A stretch of DNA of 42,483 nt from ANME-2 cluster archaeon (GCA_014237145.1 JAAXOC010000073.1:1-42483); one strand, 5' to 3'; numbered from the stretch's first letter, positions 25,635 through 33,858 are shown. Notes: a model not told the origin generated them from the sequence alone. Numbers and translations: made by a program.

Positions 25635-25778
25635 TTATTGGAGCACCTGCACCAGTTCCAGGACCAGCTGCTCTATATCAGCCATGGCCCGCCTGTATGA
25701 TGACAGTCCCGGATACGGATGATGGGGGCATGGTGCTGCACTGTGTGCCCCGACAACAGTACCGCAGACAGCAAACAC
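25635..25778 (-). pseudogene. Possible remnant of an unidentified gene
   Basis: A 47-codon open stretch starting at GTG directly after a stop. It reads VFAVCGTVVGAHSAA and ends with ADIEQLVLELVQVLQ before TAA. It is clearly richer in G+C than the DNA on either side, as expected of a piece of a former gene, probably its C-terminus. I do not recognise the family. The plus strand also has a 70-codon frame here, with a less protein-like composition. Confidence 0.3.
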
Positions 25779-25818
25779 TTAATACCTATAATTTACAATT
25801 TTCTTTAGGGGAATTACA

Positions 25819-27288
25819 ATGAAAGAGTATAAATTATTCATCAACGGAGAGTGGACAGACTCATCAACCAGCGAAACTTTTGATGATATCAATCCTGCAA
25901 CCCTTGAGAAACTGGCAAAGCTGCAGATAGCATCTGAAGACGACGTGGACCGGGCAGTGAAAGCCGCATGGAACGCATTTGGAACATGGAGCGAAACCCC
26001 TCCGCCCAGCCGTGCACTCTTGCTATTCAGGGCCGCTCGTATGCTGGAAGAGAGAAAGGAAGACCTTGCGGCCCTTATGACAAAGGAGATGGGCAAGGTC
26101 CTGGCAGAGACACGGGGGGACGTTCAGGAAGCTATCGATATCACCCTGTACGCTGCCGGGGAAGGGCGGCGGATGTTCGGTGAGACCACCACCTCGGAGT
26201 TGAAGGACAAGTTCTGCATGACTGTGCTGCGTCCAATCGGAGTGATTGGTATGATCACTCCCTGGAACTTCCCAATGGCCATTCCTGCCTGGAAGATAAT
26301 GCCTGCACTGGTGGCAGGGAACACCATTGTAATGAAACCCGCAAGCGATACACCGCTATTAACAATCAAGCTGGTGGAGATACTTATGGAAGCCGGACTG
26401 CCGCCCGGTGTGATAAACCTGGTGTTCGGGCCCGGGGGCACGGTAGGCCATGCGGTAGTCCATCATTCCGATATCAGGGCCATCTCATTTACAGGTAGCC
26501 TGGAAACAGGAAAATGGATAATGGGTGAATGTGCCAGGGACATGAAACGGGTATCACTGGAACTGGGCGGCAAGAACCCTATCATCATCATGGATGATGC
26601 AGATATCGACCTTGCCGTGGACGGTGTGGTCTGGGGTGCTTTTGGTACGACAGGACAGCGCTGCACTGCTGCCAGCAGGGTCATTGTACATGAAAAGGTG
26701 AAGGACGAGTTCACACAAAAACTCCTTGCCAAGACCAGATCCCTAAAACTGGGTGACGGGCTAAAACCTGATACCGATATCGGTCCGGTCATCAACCGAT
26801 CCCAATTGGAAAAGATAGAAAAATATACTGTTATCGGGAAGAACGAAGGGGCAAAACTGTTAACTGGCGGCAACCTGGCAGATCCGGAACTTCCCGGACA
26901 TTTCTTTGAACCCACAATATTCACTGAAGTGGACCAGGACATGTGTATAGCGCAGGAAGAAATATTCGGTCCGGTCGTGGCCTTGATTTCGGTATCCGGA
27001 CTTAGTGAAGCCATTGAGGTAACAAATAACACTATTTATGGCCTGTCTTCATCTATATATACCAGGGATATTTCAAATGCATTCAAGGCAATCGAAAAGA
27101 TCGAGGCAGGGATAACTTACATTAACTCATCAACCATCGGTGCAGAGGTACACCTGCCGTTTGGTGGAGTTAAGGGCACAGGCAACGGATTCAGGGAAGC
27201 AGGAACTGATGCTGTAAGGGAATTTACTGAAGTTAAGGCCGTGTATTTTGATTACAGCGGCAGGCTCCAGAAGGCACAGATCGAATAA
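25819..27288 (+). CDS. NAD(P)-dependent aldehyde dehydrogenase
   Basis: Oxidises an aldehyde to its acid (or acts on a semialdehyde) in the cytoplasm. 489 residues, normal for the family. In order: ITPWNFPM (Asn oxyanion residue), NTIVMKPAS (cofactor ribose Lys), SFTGSLETG (Rossmann-like Gly loop), LELGGKNP (general base Glu), GQRCTAASR (catalytic Cys, about residue 284), EEIFGPVV (cofactor Glu) and [11 protein letters not shown] near the end. The pattern resembles lactaldehyde/succinate-semialdehyde/glyceraldehyde-3-phosphate (GapN-like) members, which cannot be separated by eye. AGGGG precedes the ATG by seven bases and a TATA-like TATAATTTA lies about 30 bp upstream of the gene. Single-gene unit. 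The following 227 bp (27289-27515) hold no gene I can name; a short frame on the minus strand there ends in SKLLEMLDM. Confidence 0.93.
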   Translation: MKEYKLFINGEWTDSSTSETFDDINPATLEKLAKLQIASEDDVDRAVKAAWNAFGTWSETPPPSRALLLFRAARMLEERKEDLAALMTKEMGKVLAETRGDVQEAIDITLYAAGEGRRMFGETTTSELKDKFCMTVLRPIGVIGMITPWNFPMAIPAWKIMPALVAGNTIVMKPASDTPLLTIKLVEILMEAGLPPGVINLVFGPGGTVGHAVVHHSDIRAISFTGSLETGKWIMGECARDMKRVSLELGGKNPIIIMDDADIDLAVDGVVWGAFGTTGQRCTAASRVIVHEKVKDEFTQKLLAKTRSLKLGDGLKPDTDIGPVINRSQLEKIEKYTVIGKNEGAKLLTGGNLADPELPGHFFEPTIFTEVDQDMCIAQEEIFGPVVALISVSGLSEAIEVTNNTIYGLSSSIYTRDISNAFKAIEKIEAGITYINSSTIGAEVHLPFGGVKGTGNGFREAGTDAVREFTEVKAVYFDYSGRLQKAQIE

Positions 27289-27515
27289 GATATACAATCA
27301 GTACTGCATAATAAATTATAATCGGTGTATTTACTCAAAAATACATCAAAATAAACGACATATTCACATATCCAGCATCTCAAGCAGCTTGCTTACATTG
27401 TGGTTTGGTTCCCCATATCTCATACTCCTTAAGTTTCCACTATTTGCGGATGGACTTACATATACTTACTGCTATCGCCAAAATCTTCGAAACTACACAC
27501 TGAACTCTTCACACA

Positions 27516-27938
27516 TCAAAAACATCCATGCCGGAATAAAAGAAGTTCCAGAATACCGGTCATTCTATCTTTCGATATTGTGATCTTTGCCTCAATATCC
27601 TTAAATGCCGGTATTCCGTCGGGCGTTTCATCTGAAACCAATGCATTTACCCACGGCCCATTAACCATAAACCCCAGACCTTTTTGTTCTTCCCTGGGTG
27701 ATGCCATGGCCCTGACAACCACACTGCCCCATTTTGATGTGAGCCTGACGTTTGCCCCGTCCAGGATACCCATATGCTTCATTTCGGCAGTGTCCAGCAC
27801 TATCAAGGCAGACAGCTCCAGGCATTCATCACTAAAGCGGTCCTCTTCATATATACTGGCCTGGAACACATCCCTGCGGGTTATGATCTTGACATCATAT
27901 TCCGGGGCCTTGATGAACTTACTAACATCCAGCGCCAT
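27516..27938 (-). CDS. fwdD: Formylmethanofuran dehydrogenase subunit D, duplicate copy
   Basis: 140 residues of the molybdopterin-dinucleotide-binding beta-barrel domain (FwdD/FmdD). It is a close paralogue of the product of 30079-30486: both begin MALDVSKFIKAPEYD and share KWGSVVVRAMAS and GPWVNALVSDETP, but differ at scattered positions and diverge after KITISKD at the C-terminus, where this copy runs five residues longer. The frame is intact. Just upstream is only the last third of a fwdB, overlapping the start as in the complete locus. Without a full B subunit beside it, it may be expressed with a B from elsewhere, or be on its way to a pseudogene. Confidence 0.8.
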   Translation of the reverse strand: MALDVSKFIKAPEYDVKIITRRDVFQASIYEEDRFSDECLELSALIVLDTAEMKHMGILDGANVRLTSKWGSVVVRAMASPREEQKGLGFMVNGPWVNALVSDETPDGIPAFKDIEAKITISKDRMTGILELLLFRHGCF

Positions 27939-28278
27939 CAGCTCACCTCATCTATGATACGTCTTATTATCATTTCATCAGATAATCCATCTCCCTGGAT
28001 AAGGGGGGAAATGTCCATTTTCTTGCCGTCTAACCTGGTGGCAGTTCCACCCACTTCTATACCAGAGACCCCACATGGAATTGTCACATCCGCTACCCTG
28101 GTGGTCAGGTTTGAACATGGGTCCACCAGTATTAACGGAATATCCTTCAACCGCCTGGAAATGGATAAGGGTAAGCTTGCCAGTGGGTCAGAACCAACAA
28201 CCATTACGGCATCGGCGCCGTGCTTCAACTGCTCTAATACGGAATATTCAACACCGGATACCGGACCATTTTTTGTGA
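27938..28278 (-). pseudogene. fwdB: 3' fragment of fwdB (formylmethanofuran dehydrogenase subunit B)
   Basis: The 113 codons down to the stop match the end of the fwdB at 30486-31736 almost base for base (a few per cent differences), from the sequence before EYSVLEQLKHGAD to EVS and the stop. Upstream of about 28278 the similarity ends abruptly at a junction with an unrelated secreted-protein start. An ATG at 28228 would give a 96-residue product, but this lacks the Fe-S and active-site regions and cannot be a working subunit. Confidence 0.85.
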
Positions 28279-28365
28279 ACCATATAATTCAGGCTTTGCA
28301 GATACAAGCATAACCAACGTCATCACAAGAAAAAGCACAAAAATTGATATTGTTAATGTTTTCAT
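28234..28365 (-). pseudogene. Orphan signal-peptide start truncated at the fwdB duplication junction
   Basis: From ATG 28365 the frame reads MKTLTISIFVLFLVM and a further hydrophobic stretch to LVSA, then KPELYGS: a good secretory signal. At about 28278 it enters the fwdB copy in the wrong frame and stops at 28234. The rest of the original secreted protein is gone. Confidence 0.6.
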
Positions 28366-28383
28366 ATTCGCATTCGCATCAGC

Positions 28384-28410
28384 AAAAAAAAAGGCATCCG
28401 TAGGGATGCC
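28384..28410 (-). terminator. Intrinsic terminator of the cohesin-dockerin gene
   Basis: On the minus strand GGCATCC-CTAC-GGATGCC followed by nine T (28384-28392). The hairpin starts at the base right after the stop codon of the gene ending at 28411. Confidence 0.85.
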
Positions 28411-29811
28411 TTACGGTGCCGCCTCTTTTCCCACCAGATATTTTGCTAGATAGAGCGCATCTGCAGAAGTTATCCTTCCATCACCTTCGGCAGGTGACAT
28501 ATCACTTACAAGCAATGAGGGGCTGGGTTCTTTACCTACCAGGTACTTTGCTATGTATAGTGCATCTGCAGAATTCAGGTCTTTGTCCCGGACAACATCG
28601 CCTCGCAAAAGTACAGTCAGTTCGATCACCGAAGTGTTTGTATTATTGGCCCCATCTGTTGCAGTAACAACCAGTTCATGAGTCAGGTTAATACCATTTT
28701 TAGCAGTTGTCGCTACTGTCCAGACATCTGTGCCAGTTATTCTCTCCATGACCTGGTCATCTGAACCTCCGATTCCAGAGAGATCAATAGTGACCTTAAC
28801 CACACCAGAAGTGCCATTGAGTACAGTTGCATTCAATACTGTGACATTCGTGCCTGGTGTTCTGGGTCTGCCGTTGTCATTCAGGATTACATCCGGGGTG
28901 GCAATTGCATCTGTTATCACCGGTGGTTCATTGTAAATTATACTGAATGTTCCATTGGTTACACTGTGCCCGATACTACTATAGCTGGTATAATCGTACA
29001 ATCTAGATATGATAGATAGTGGTGTTGAATCCGGGTATTTTCCTACGGCTTGGAAGGTAACAATAGCCAAAACCACATCACCATTGTGAGATTCAGATAC
29101 ATCCCATGCTGTTATTTCCACTAAGCCTGCTGTGTTATCTATATTCGAAGTCTGCATAGTAAGAGCATTTCCATCTCCTGAGGTTACATCAATTGCATGA
29201 ACTACTGATGAGTTGTATGTAACAATGATATCACCTGAACCCAGTCCAGTTACATTATTAACCGTTATTGATGTAAAGGCATAGCTGTTTGGCACTGCTA
29301 TGGCATCATCAATTAGTATGGTGGGGGCGGGGACTGAGTAGTGTTCATCATGAACCATGATGTTGGCTACTGTAAATTTTATTGGATATCCTTCATTCTC
29401 ATCTCGATCATAGAAAGTAAATGCAATATTTAAAGGAATAGTCCATCCTGCGGCTATATCTGTTGGCCGAACAATCCATTCGAAAGTGACTGTTTCACCT
29501 GCGGTATGGCCAAATTCCCTGGCAGTCTCAGTAAATTCACTTGATCCTTCAATTACTTCAAATGGTTGGTCTACATTTTCAAAGCTAAAACCTGAAGCTG
29601 AAAGGGCTGTTGAAACATCAAAATTTTTTTTTAATTGTATTACTGCTTTAATTGTGGCTGGCTCGCCCACTTTTAATTCGGCATCAAGTACTGTGGTGAC
29701 TTCTCCATTTTGATATACTTCATATTCAACCAGATTATTTTCTCCAGCACTAACATTACAAGTTAAATAACTCATCACAGATAATAACATTATTATTCTA
29801 ACGAATTTCAT
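28411..29811 (-). CDS. Secreted sarcinarray/MAST-domain protein with cohesin and dockerin modules
   Basis: 466 residues from ATG 29811, chosen because a signal peptide (MKFVRIIMLLSVMSY...VSA) starts there and GGAAGGA precedes it; the frame runs 26 codons further upstream. Order (numbers from 29811): sarcinarray-type MAST domain, about 25-165 (TVLDAELKVGEPATIKAVI, FEVIEGSSEF); a cohesin-like beta-sandwich, about 165-295 (GSGDIIVTYNSSVVHAIDV, GLVEITAWDVSESHNGDVVL); an Ig-like domain, about 300-405; and at the C-terminus a type I dockerin with two Ca-binding repeats, each containing SADALY(I/L)AKYLVGKE. No C-terminal anchor. Cohesin and dockerin normally bind each other between proteins. The gene lies between the two fwd copies, on the same strand, with its own terminator. 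Confidence 0.82.
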   Translation of the reverse strand: MKFVRIIMLLSVMSYLTCNVSAGENNLVEYEVYQNGEVTTVLDAELKVGEPATIKAVIQLKKNFDVSTALSASGFSFENVDQPFEVIEGSSEFTETAREFGHTAGETVTFEWIVRPTDIAAGWTIPLNIAFTFYDRDENEGYPIKFTVANIMVHDEHYSVPAPTILIDDAIAVPNSYAFTSITVNNVTGLGSGDIIVTYNSSVVHAIDVTSGDGNALTMQTSNIDNTAGLVEITAWDVSESHNGDVVLAIVTFQAVGKYPDSTPLSIISRLYDYTSYSSIGHSVTNGTFSIIYNEPPVITDAIATPDVILNDNGRPRTPGTNVTVLNATVLNGTSGVVKVTIDLSGIGGSDDQVMERITGTDVWTVATTAKNGINLTHELVVTATDGANNTNTSVIELTVLLRGDVVRDKDLNSADALYIAKYLVGKEPSPSLLVSDMSPAEGDGRITSADALYLAKYLVGKEAAP

Positions 29812-30078
29812 ATTTTCAATCCTTCCTTTATTGTTTCGATGAGATTGTCGTTTCAGTCCATCATTTTTACGTACTAAAGCTTGATTCACTACATATGTCC
29901 GTATTTACAAAAACATTTTACTGATTTTTGCACTATTCAATCAATTTCAGAGAATATTTCATTATTTATTGGCAGAAACTTAAGTATTTCGCTAACTACA
30001 TAAATAAGCATTACATATTCAGAATTTATTAAAAAGTCTGGAGTAAGTGGGAATTTATCTTGTATCCATAATTGCGTA

Positions 30079-30486
30079 TCATAATAAAAGAAGCTCCTGA
30101 ATACAGGTTATTCCATCTTTAGATATTGTGATCTTTACCTCAATATCCTTAAATGCCGGTATCCCACCAGGCGTTTCATCTGAAACCAATGCATTTACCC
30201 ACGGCCCATTAACCATAAATCCCAGACCTTTTTGTTCTTCCCTGGCTGATGCCATGGCCCTGACAACTACACTGCCCCATTTTGATGTGAGCCTGGCGTT
30301 TGCCCCGTCTTTGATACCCATACGCTTCATTTCGTCAGCGTCCAGCACTATCAAAGCAGACAGTTCCATGCATTCATCACTAAAGCGGTCCTCTTCACAT
30401 ACACTGGCCTGGAACACGTCCCTGCGGGTTATAATCTTGATATCGTATTCCGGGGCTTTGATAAACTTACTAACATCCAGCGCCAT
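30079..30486 (-). CDS. fwdD: Formylmethanofuran dehydrogenase subunit D
   Basis: 135 residues, the molybdopterin-dinucleotide-binding domain that in other prokaryotic enzymes is the C-terminal part of the catalytic subunit and here is separate. It helps hold the W/Mo-pterin in the B subunit for CO2 reduction to formylmethanofuran or the reverse. Motifs as in the family: RDVFQAS, LSALIVLD, KWGSVVVRAM, GLGFMVNGPWVN. The ATG overlaps the fwdB stop (TGATG) behind GGAGGTGA, so translation is coupled. The operon ends here without fwdA or fwdC, which must be elsewhere. 267 bp without a gene follow up to the cohesin-dockerin start (29812-30078); they are AT-rich and hold that gene's promoter. Confidence 0.9.
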   Translation of the reverse strand: MALDVSKFIKAPEYDIKIITRRDVFQASVCEEDRFSDECMELSALIVLDADEMKRMGIKDGANARLTSKWGSVVVRAMASAREEQKGLGFMVNGPWVNALVSDETPGGIPAFKDIEVKITISKDGITCIQELLLL

Positions 30487-31736
30487 CAGCTCACCTCCTC
30501 CATGATACGTCTTATTATCATTTCATCAGACAATCCATCTCCCTGGATAAGGGGGGAAATGTCCATTTTTTTGCCGTCCAACCTGGTGGCAGTTCCACCC
30601 ACTTCTATACCAGAGAACCCACATGGAATTGTCACATCCGCTACCCTGGTGGTCAGGTTTGAACATGGGTCCACCAGTATTAACGGAATATCCTTCAACC
30701 GCCTGGAAATGGATAAGGGTAAGCTTACCAGTGGGTCAGAACCAACAACCATTACGGCATCGGCGCCGTGCTTCAACTGCTCTAATACGGAATATTCAAC
30801 ACTGGATACCGGACCATTTTTTGTGAATCCGACCCTGTGAATATATCCTGTTTCCTCATGCAGATTGTGATTAAAACCCCGCATATTAAAATGACCTGCC
30901 ATCGGGATAAGGAAAAAGTTTGAGAACCGGTTCAATGTGCTCATAAATTCTGAAATGAGGTCAAATTCTTCTTTAATGGAATAAACCAGCCCCAATCCAG
31001 CAAAAATTACCCCGAATTCTGCTTTTTTTAATACAGCTGCCAGTTCCAGGATGCGTTTAACATCAAAATCAAAGGATAACTTAGGTACACGACCGGCCAA
31101 CCCATCCATCAATGCCCGCATGAACTCAGCATCACCACCGGGCGGAATGCTGAAGAACATACCTTTACATATCTTTGCGGTCCTGGACTGCGTAACATCA
31201 ATGCAGATGGCTGTCCTGTCTTCTTCATATCCCCGCTGCCTCAACTCGCCTCTTGGAAAATATGAATACCTGGAAAGGTGACGGGGATGAGAACTCATGG
31301 GGTCAGCACCCCAGTAGATTACAACATCTGCCTTTTCCCTAACATCTTCCAGGGTGCAGGAAGGGACGCTGCCGTTTATTATCTCGTTAATAGTGATACC
31401 CTGGCAGAAGGATGAAGTGGAATCTATGCAGGCACCCAGGGTCTGTGCCAGTTCTATACCTGCAACCTGGGCCTCTGAAGTGGAATTACTCCAGCCGTAA
31501 AGCAACGGATTCTTGGCCTTTTCAAGTATCTCCACCGCCTGGCTAATAGCATTATTTACATCAACTTCCTCTTGATCCACTGTGGACGTGGCAGCATGTT
31601 TACACCCATATACCCTGGCTTTGCCCTTAAGGCAGGCATGTTCCACCTTCTCTACCCTGTTATCTTCGATATATACCAGAATATCTTCACATAACAAGGC
31701 GCATCCGGTGCAGGTCCATGTAATTGGTTCAGTCAT
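30486..31736 (-). CDS. fwdB: Formylmethanofuran dehydrogenase subunit B
   Basis: W/Mo-pterin and 4Fe-4S subunit that interconverts CO2 and formate inside the formylmethanofuran dehydrogenase complex. 416 residues. N-terminal CTGCALLCEDI with a later Cys gives the 4Fe-4S site; LYGWSNST and SSFCQG hold the metal-ligand Cys (not selenocysteine); YWGADPMSSHPRH, a long pterin-binding region, GHFNMRGFN, and the C-terminal ATRLDG. In the Methanothermobacter enzyme, as I recall it, the active-site stretches read CHG and MRGHYN, so the His after the Cys is Gln here and the Arg before Gly-His is Ala. The start at 31736 is preferred over 31742 because GAGGT lies eight bases before it. Second gene of FeS protein-fwdB-fwdD. 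Confidence 0.9.
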   Translation of the reverse strand: MTEPITWTCTGCALLCEDILVYIEDNRVEKVEHACLKGKARVYGCKHAATSTVDQEEVDVNNAISQAVEILEKAKNPLLYGWSNSTSEAQVAGIELAQTLGACIDSTSSFCQGITINEIINGSVPSCTLEDVREKADVVIYWGADPMSSHPRHLSRYSYFPRGELRQRGYEEDRTAICIDVTQSRTAKICKGMFFSIPPGGDAEFMRALMDGLAGRVPKLSFDFDVKRILELAAVLKKAEFGVIFAGLGLVYSIKEEFDLISEFMSTLNRFSNFFLIPMAGHFNMRGFNHNLHEETGYIHRVGFTKNGPVSSVEYSVLEQLKHGADAVMVVGSDPLVSLPLSISRRLKDIPLILVDPCSNLTTRVADVTIPCGFSGIEVGGTATRLDGKKMDISPLIQGDGLSDEMIIRRIMEEVS

Positions 31737-31747
31737 TCCCATCTACC

Positions 31748-32212
31748 TCATACGAACTCAATAGCCTCGGTTGGGCATGGGTCTATGCATGCCCTGCATA
31801 GTATCCTGTCCTTACCAAAACGCCTGCATTCCTCTATATTGGCAGCTTTTACCTTTCCGTTTTCGACTCTGAAAATGACCTTTCCATTTGTCGGACCAAA
31901 GCCCTTGCCGGAACCGTACGGGTCATTGGCAACATTTACAGGGCAAGCGACTACACAGTTACCGCAGCCTGAGCAGAGTTCTTCATGTATAATGAGCCCG
32001 GTCTCCTCCGCACCTTCCATAGGTTTTAATATATTTTCCAGTTTCTGCCTTGAATCGATGTATTTTTCCTCTTCCATTAGCGGCGGGCATTCGGTGTACT
32101 GTTTGGTGCGTGAAAGTAATGCTACGGCAAATGCCATACAGGTGGATTCATTACATTTCTTGCAGTTGGTTTTTGGCAGTAATTGATATATTTCCATTGC
32201 GCTTGTCATATT
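31748..32212 (-). CDS. Fe-S protein of the formylmethanofuran dehydrogenase operon (FwdG-like, with CdhE-type 4Fe-4S domain)
   Basis: 154 residues from ATG 32212 (MTSAMEIYQLL). The N-terminal 45 residues form the PF04060-type cluster domain of acetyl-CoA decarbonylase/synthase and related proteins: LLPKTNCKKCNESTCMAF and a later Cys (ECPPL). The second half is a two-cluster ferredoxin: CSGCGNCVVACP and, after an unusually long insert, CRACIDPCP. It likely feeds ferredoxin electrons to the FwdB active site. The reading frame is open for 89 codons further upstream but that part lies in the hairpin-rich DNA and does not look like protein. The fwdB start follows its stop after 11 bp. Confidence 0.85.
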   Translation of the reverse strand, partial: NMTSAMEIYQLLPKTNCKKCNESTCMAFAVALLSRTKQYTECPPLMEEEKYIDSRQKLENILKPMEGAEETGLIIHEELCSGCGNCVVACPVNVANDPYGSGKGFGPTNGKVIFRVENGKVKAANIEECRRFGKDRILCRACIDPCPTEAIEFV

Positions 32213-32271
32213 ATAACCACGTAGTAGGGAAGTAACGAACCTTGCATAGCTGTCAATTGAATACAATTGTA

Positions 32272-32406
32272 GTATCCACTTCAAAAAGCATTGTATTTTG
32301 ACAGGATTTACAGGATTTACAGGATGTTGACGTTGCGATATATCCTGTCGATCCTGTTGATCCTGTCTGATAATTTTTAAATTACCCTTAAATTTGAAGT
32401 GGATAC
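32272..32406. repeat. 135-bp composite hairpin upstream of the fwd genes
   Basis: Outer perfect 14-bp inverted repeats GTATCCACTTCAAA (32272-32285) and TTTGAAGTGGATAC (32393-32406). Inside, three ACAGGAT units with 9-bp spacing (32301, 32310, 32319) face three ATCCTGT units with 9-bp spacing (32342, 32351, 32360), giving a second stem with regular mismatches. No coding potential. ACAGGAT/ATCCTGT repeats of this kind are scattered in many prokaryotic genomes. Confidence 0.75.
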
Positions 32407-32504
32407 CAATTATAGATAGTTCGGAACATAAATAAAAACTTCCTGTGACCTGGAAAGTTGATGTTAAGAAAATGCTCACTTGGTTCGTATTTTCTATAGC
32501 TTGC

Positions 32505-32524
32505 AGGAAAGTATATACTTTCCT
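32505..32524. promoter_or_regulatory. 20-bp perfect palindrome, candidate operator
   Basis: AGGAAAGTAT-ATACTTTCCT, symmetric throughout. It lies in the 434-bp non-coding stretch between the fwd operon and mtrH, about 290 bp upstream of the Fe-S protein gene. AT-rich core with GGAAAG flanks is compatible with a dimeric regulator's site. No regulator gene is adjacent. Confidence 0.4.
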
Positions 32525-32561
32525 ATACGTTAAAAAAGCAGCAGAAGTAAAAAAATAAAAA

Positions 32562-32621
32562 CAAGAAACTGTTCACTTACGCTCGCAGTTACTTGAGTAC
32601 ACAATCTTATAGATTATACAC
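32562..32621 (+). repeat. Dispersed hairpin repeat, copy C
   Basis: Third copy of the ~60-bp element: CAAGAAACTG, hairpin AACTG/CAGTT in place of AATCC/GGATT, ACTTGAGTAC, then the palindrome (GTACACAATC...GATTATACAC). It adjoins the T-tract of the mtr terminator. Confidence 0.75.
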
Positions 32622-32658
32622 AAAAAGAAAAAACAAACTGATGTTTTCACACCAGTTT
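32622..32658 (-). terminator. Intrinsic terminator of the mtr operon
   Basis: On the minus strand AAACTGGTG-(6 nt)-CATCAGTTT (one G.T pair) overlaps the mtrH stop codon and is followed by GTTTTTTCTTTTTG. Confidence 0.75.
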
Positions 32659-33585
32659 ATTGATCGGATGGTTCGGATCCATTATTTCCATGCCAAGATC
32701 TTTTGCAGTCTCAGCCAGCATTATGTCTACTAATGCGACAGCCGGGAACACTGCATTGACATTCTCAATAGGACCATACAACAGACAATCCGCACCCAGG
32801 ACCTGGTTAACCAGGTTTGTTCCGATATCTGTGGGCATATAGGCTTCCTTATGTTCTTTCTTGAATTTTTTAAGCCAGTCCCATGCAGATGCCATGTTGT
32901 GGAAACCGCCGCCAGTAGGCAGACCAAGATGTCCTTTCACTGCCATAACAGATCGTACGGTAGCACCGGCACCCGAACCAGGTGGCATAGCAGCCACATC
33001 AATGATCGGACGCGTGATACCGCATTCCTTTGCTATTTCCAGCATACCTTTAGCCTGGCCTGAACCGCCAATTTCAAGGATATCCATCTTACCTTTTACT
33101 GTTGGGTCAGTAGCATTGAATGCCAGTACAATAGCAGCATCCAGATCGCTTTCTGTCACAGCCGCGATCTCTTGTTCCTCAACACTGGCATTGATAGAGT
33201 TATGTATAGCTCTATCTGCAACACCAATCTCAGTACAATACTTAGCTGCTGCTGCTCTCACATCACCTGCTGATGAATCTATTAAAAATGCAGTTTTATC
33301 ATCGATCTCTATGAACCAGTCAATGAACTTTACAATAGCTTCAGGAGTCTCACCTACGATCTGGTTGATATAGGGAACACCTGTCTGGTCTCCCATTTCC
33401 TGCTGCGTATGCCATAGGTTATCTGCTGCATTCTTATCAAAGATACCCTTATCTTCATCACTTACGATCTTATGCTTGCCATAGAACATGGTACTGATGA
33501 GAACAGTCGGATACTGTCCGGGCTGTCCGCCCATTTTGACACCGCCAAACTCAAAGACCTGCTGTTCTTTATCATATCTAAACAT
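32647..33585 (-). CDS. mtrH: Tetrahydromethanopterin S-methyltransferase subunit H
   Basis: Transfers methyl between methyl-tetrahydromethanopterin and the cobamide on MtrA; cytoplasmic face of the Mtr complex. 312 residues with a TIM-barrel pterin-binding pattern: GGQPGQYPTVLISTMFY near the N-terminus, VPYINQIVGETPEA, FLIDSSAGDVR, LAFNATDPTVKGK, DVAAMPPGSGAG and LPTGGGFHN. GAGGTGAT precedes the ATG by seven bases. Last gene of mtrEDCBAFGH, 11 bp after mtrG, closed by a terminator overlapping its stop. Confidence 0.95.
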   Translation of the reverse strand: MFRYDKEQQVFEFGGVKMGGQPGQYPTVLISTMFYGKHKIVSDEDKGIFDKNAADNLWHTQQEMGDQTGVPYINQIVGETPEAIVKFIDWFIEIDDKTAFLIDSSAGDVRAAAAKYCTEIGVADRAIHNSINASVEEQEIAAVTESDLDAAIVLAFNATDPTVKGKMDILEIGGSGQAKGMLEIAKECGITRPIIDVAAMPPGSGAGATVRSVMAVKGHLGLPTGGGFHNMASAWDWLKKFKKEHKEAYMPTDIGTNLVNQVLGADCLLYGPIENVNAVFPAVALVDIMLAETAKDLGMEIMDPNHPINKLV

Positions 33586-33596
33586 CTATTATCACC

Positions 33597-33857
33597 TCAA
33601 ATTTGAAAAATACTCTTCATTATTATTAATAAATCTGTTTCATTCATGTTGATAGCTAATAGCAGATATATCACGACGATCATTAGTCCGATACAAAGGC
33701 CATATAGTGTACCAATATCCCTGCCCATCTTCGTTCCGATCTTTTGCTGCATCTCACTGTGAGTGAATTCAACTTTCTCCTCAACAAGATCCAGTTTCTT
33801 AAGAACTTCCTGGTAGTCAGACGGGTCTACAATAACTTCCGGAACTTTTTCAGTCAT
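33597..33857 (-). CDS. mtrG: Tetrahydromethanopterin S-methyltransferase subunit G
   Basis: Small single-helix subunit of the Mtr complex. 86 residues from ATG 33857 (MTEKVPEVIVDPSDY), preferred over the in-frame start eight codons upstream because GGAGGG lies just before it. Charged coiled-coil-like N-terminal half (KLDLVEEKVEFTHSEMQQK), then the conserved KMGRDIGTLYG turn and one membrane helix (LCIGLMIVVIYLLLAI). Its start overlaps the mtrF stop. Thought to help join the soluble and membrane parts. Confidence 0.92.
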   Translation of the reverse strand: MTEKVPEVIVDPSDYQEVLKKLDLVEEKVEFTHSEMQQKIGTKMGRDIGTLYGLCIGLMIVVIYLLLAINMNETDLLIIMKSIFQI

Positions 33858-33858
33858 A

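Noticed and set aside
25610-25822. 70-codon plus-strand frame before the aldehyde dehydrogenase
   Set aside because: Composition is less protein-like than the opposite strand, it overlaps the dehydrogenase start and has no ribosome site.
30486-31736. Selenocysteine in FwdB
   Set aside because: The ligand position is a Cys codon and there is no in-frame TGA.
32213-32479. N-terminal extension of the fwd Fe-S protein
   Set aside because: It would be translated from the composite hairpin; the QDRQD-type peptide is an effect of the repeat. The family start is at 32212.
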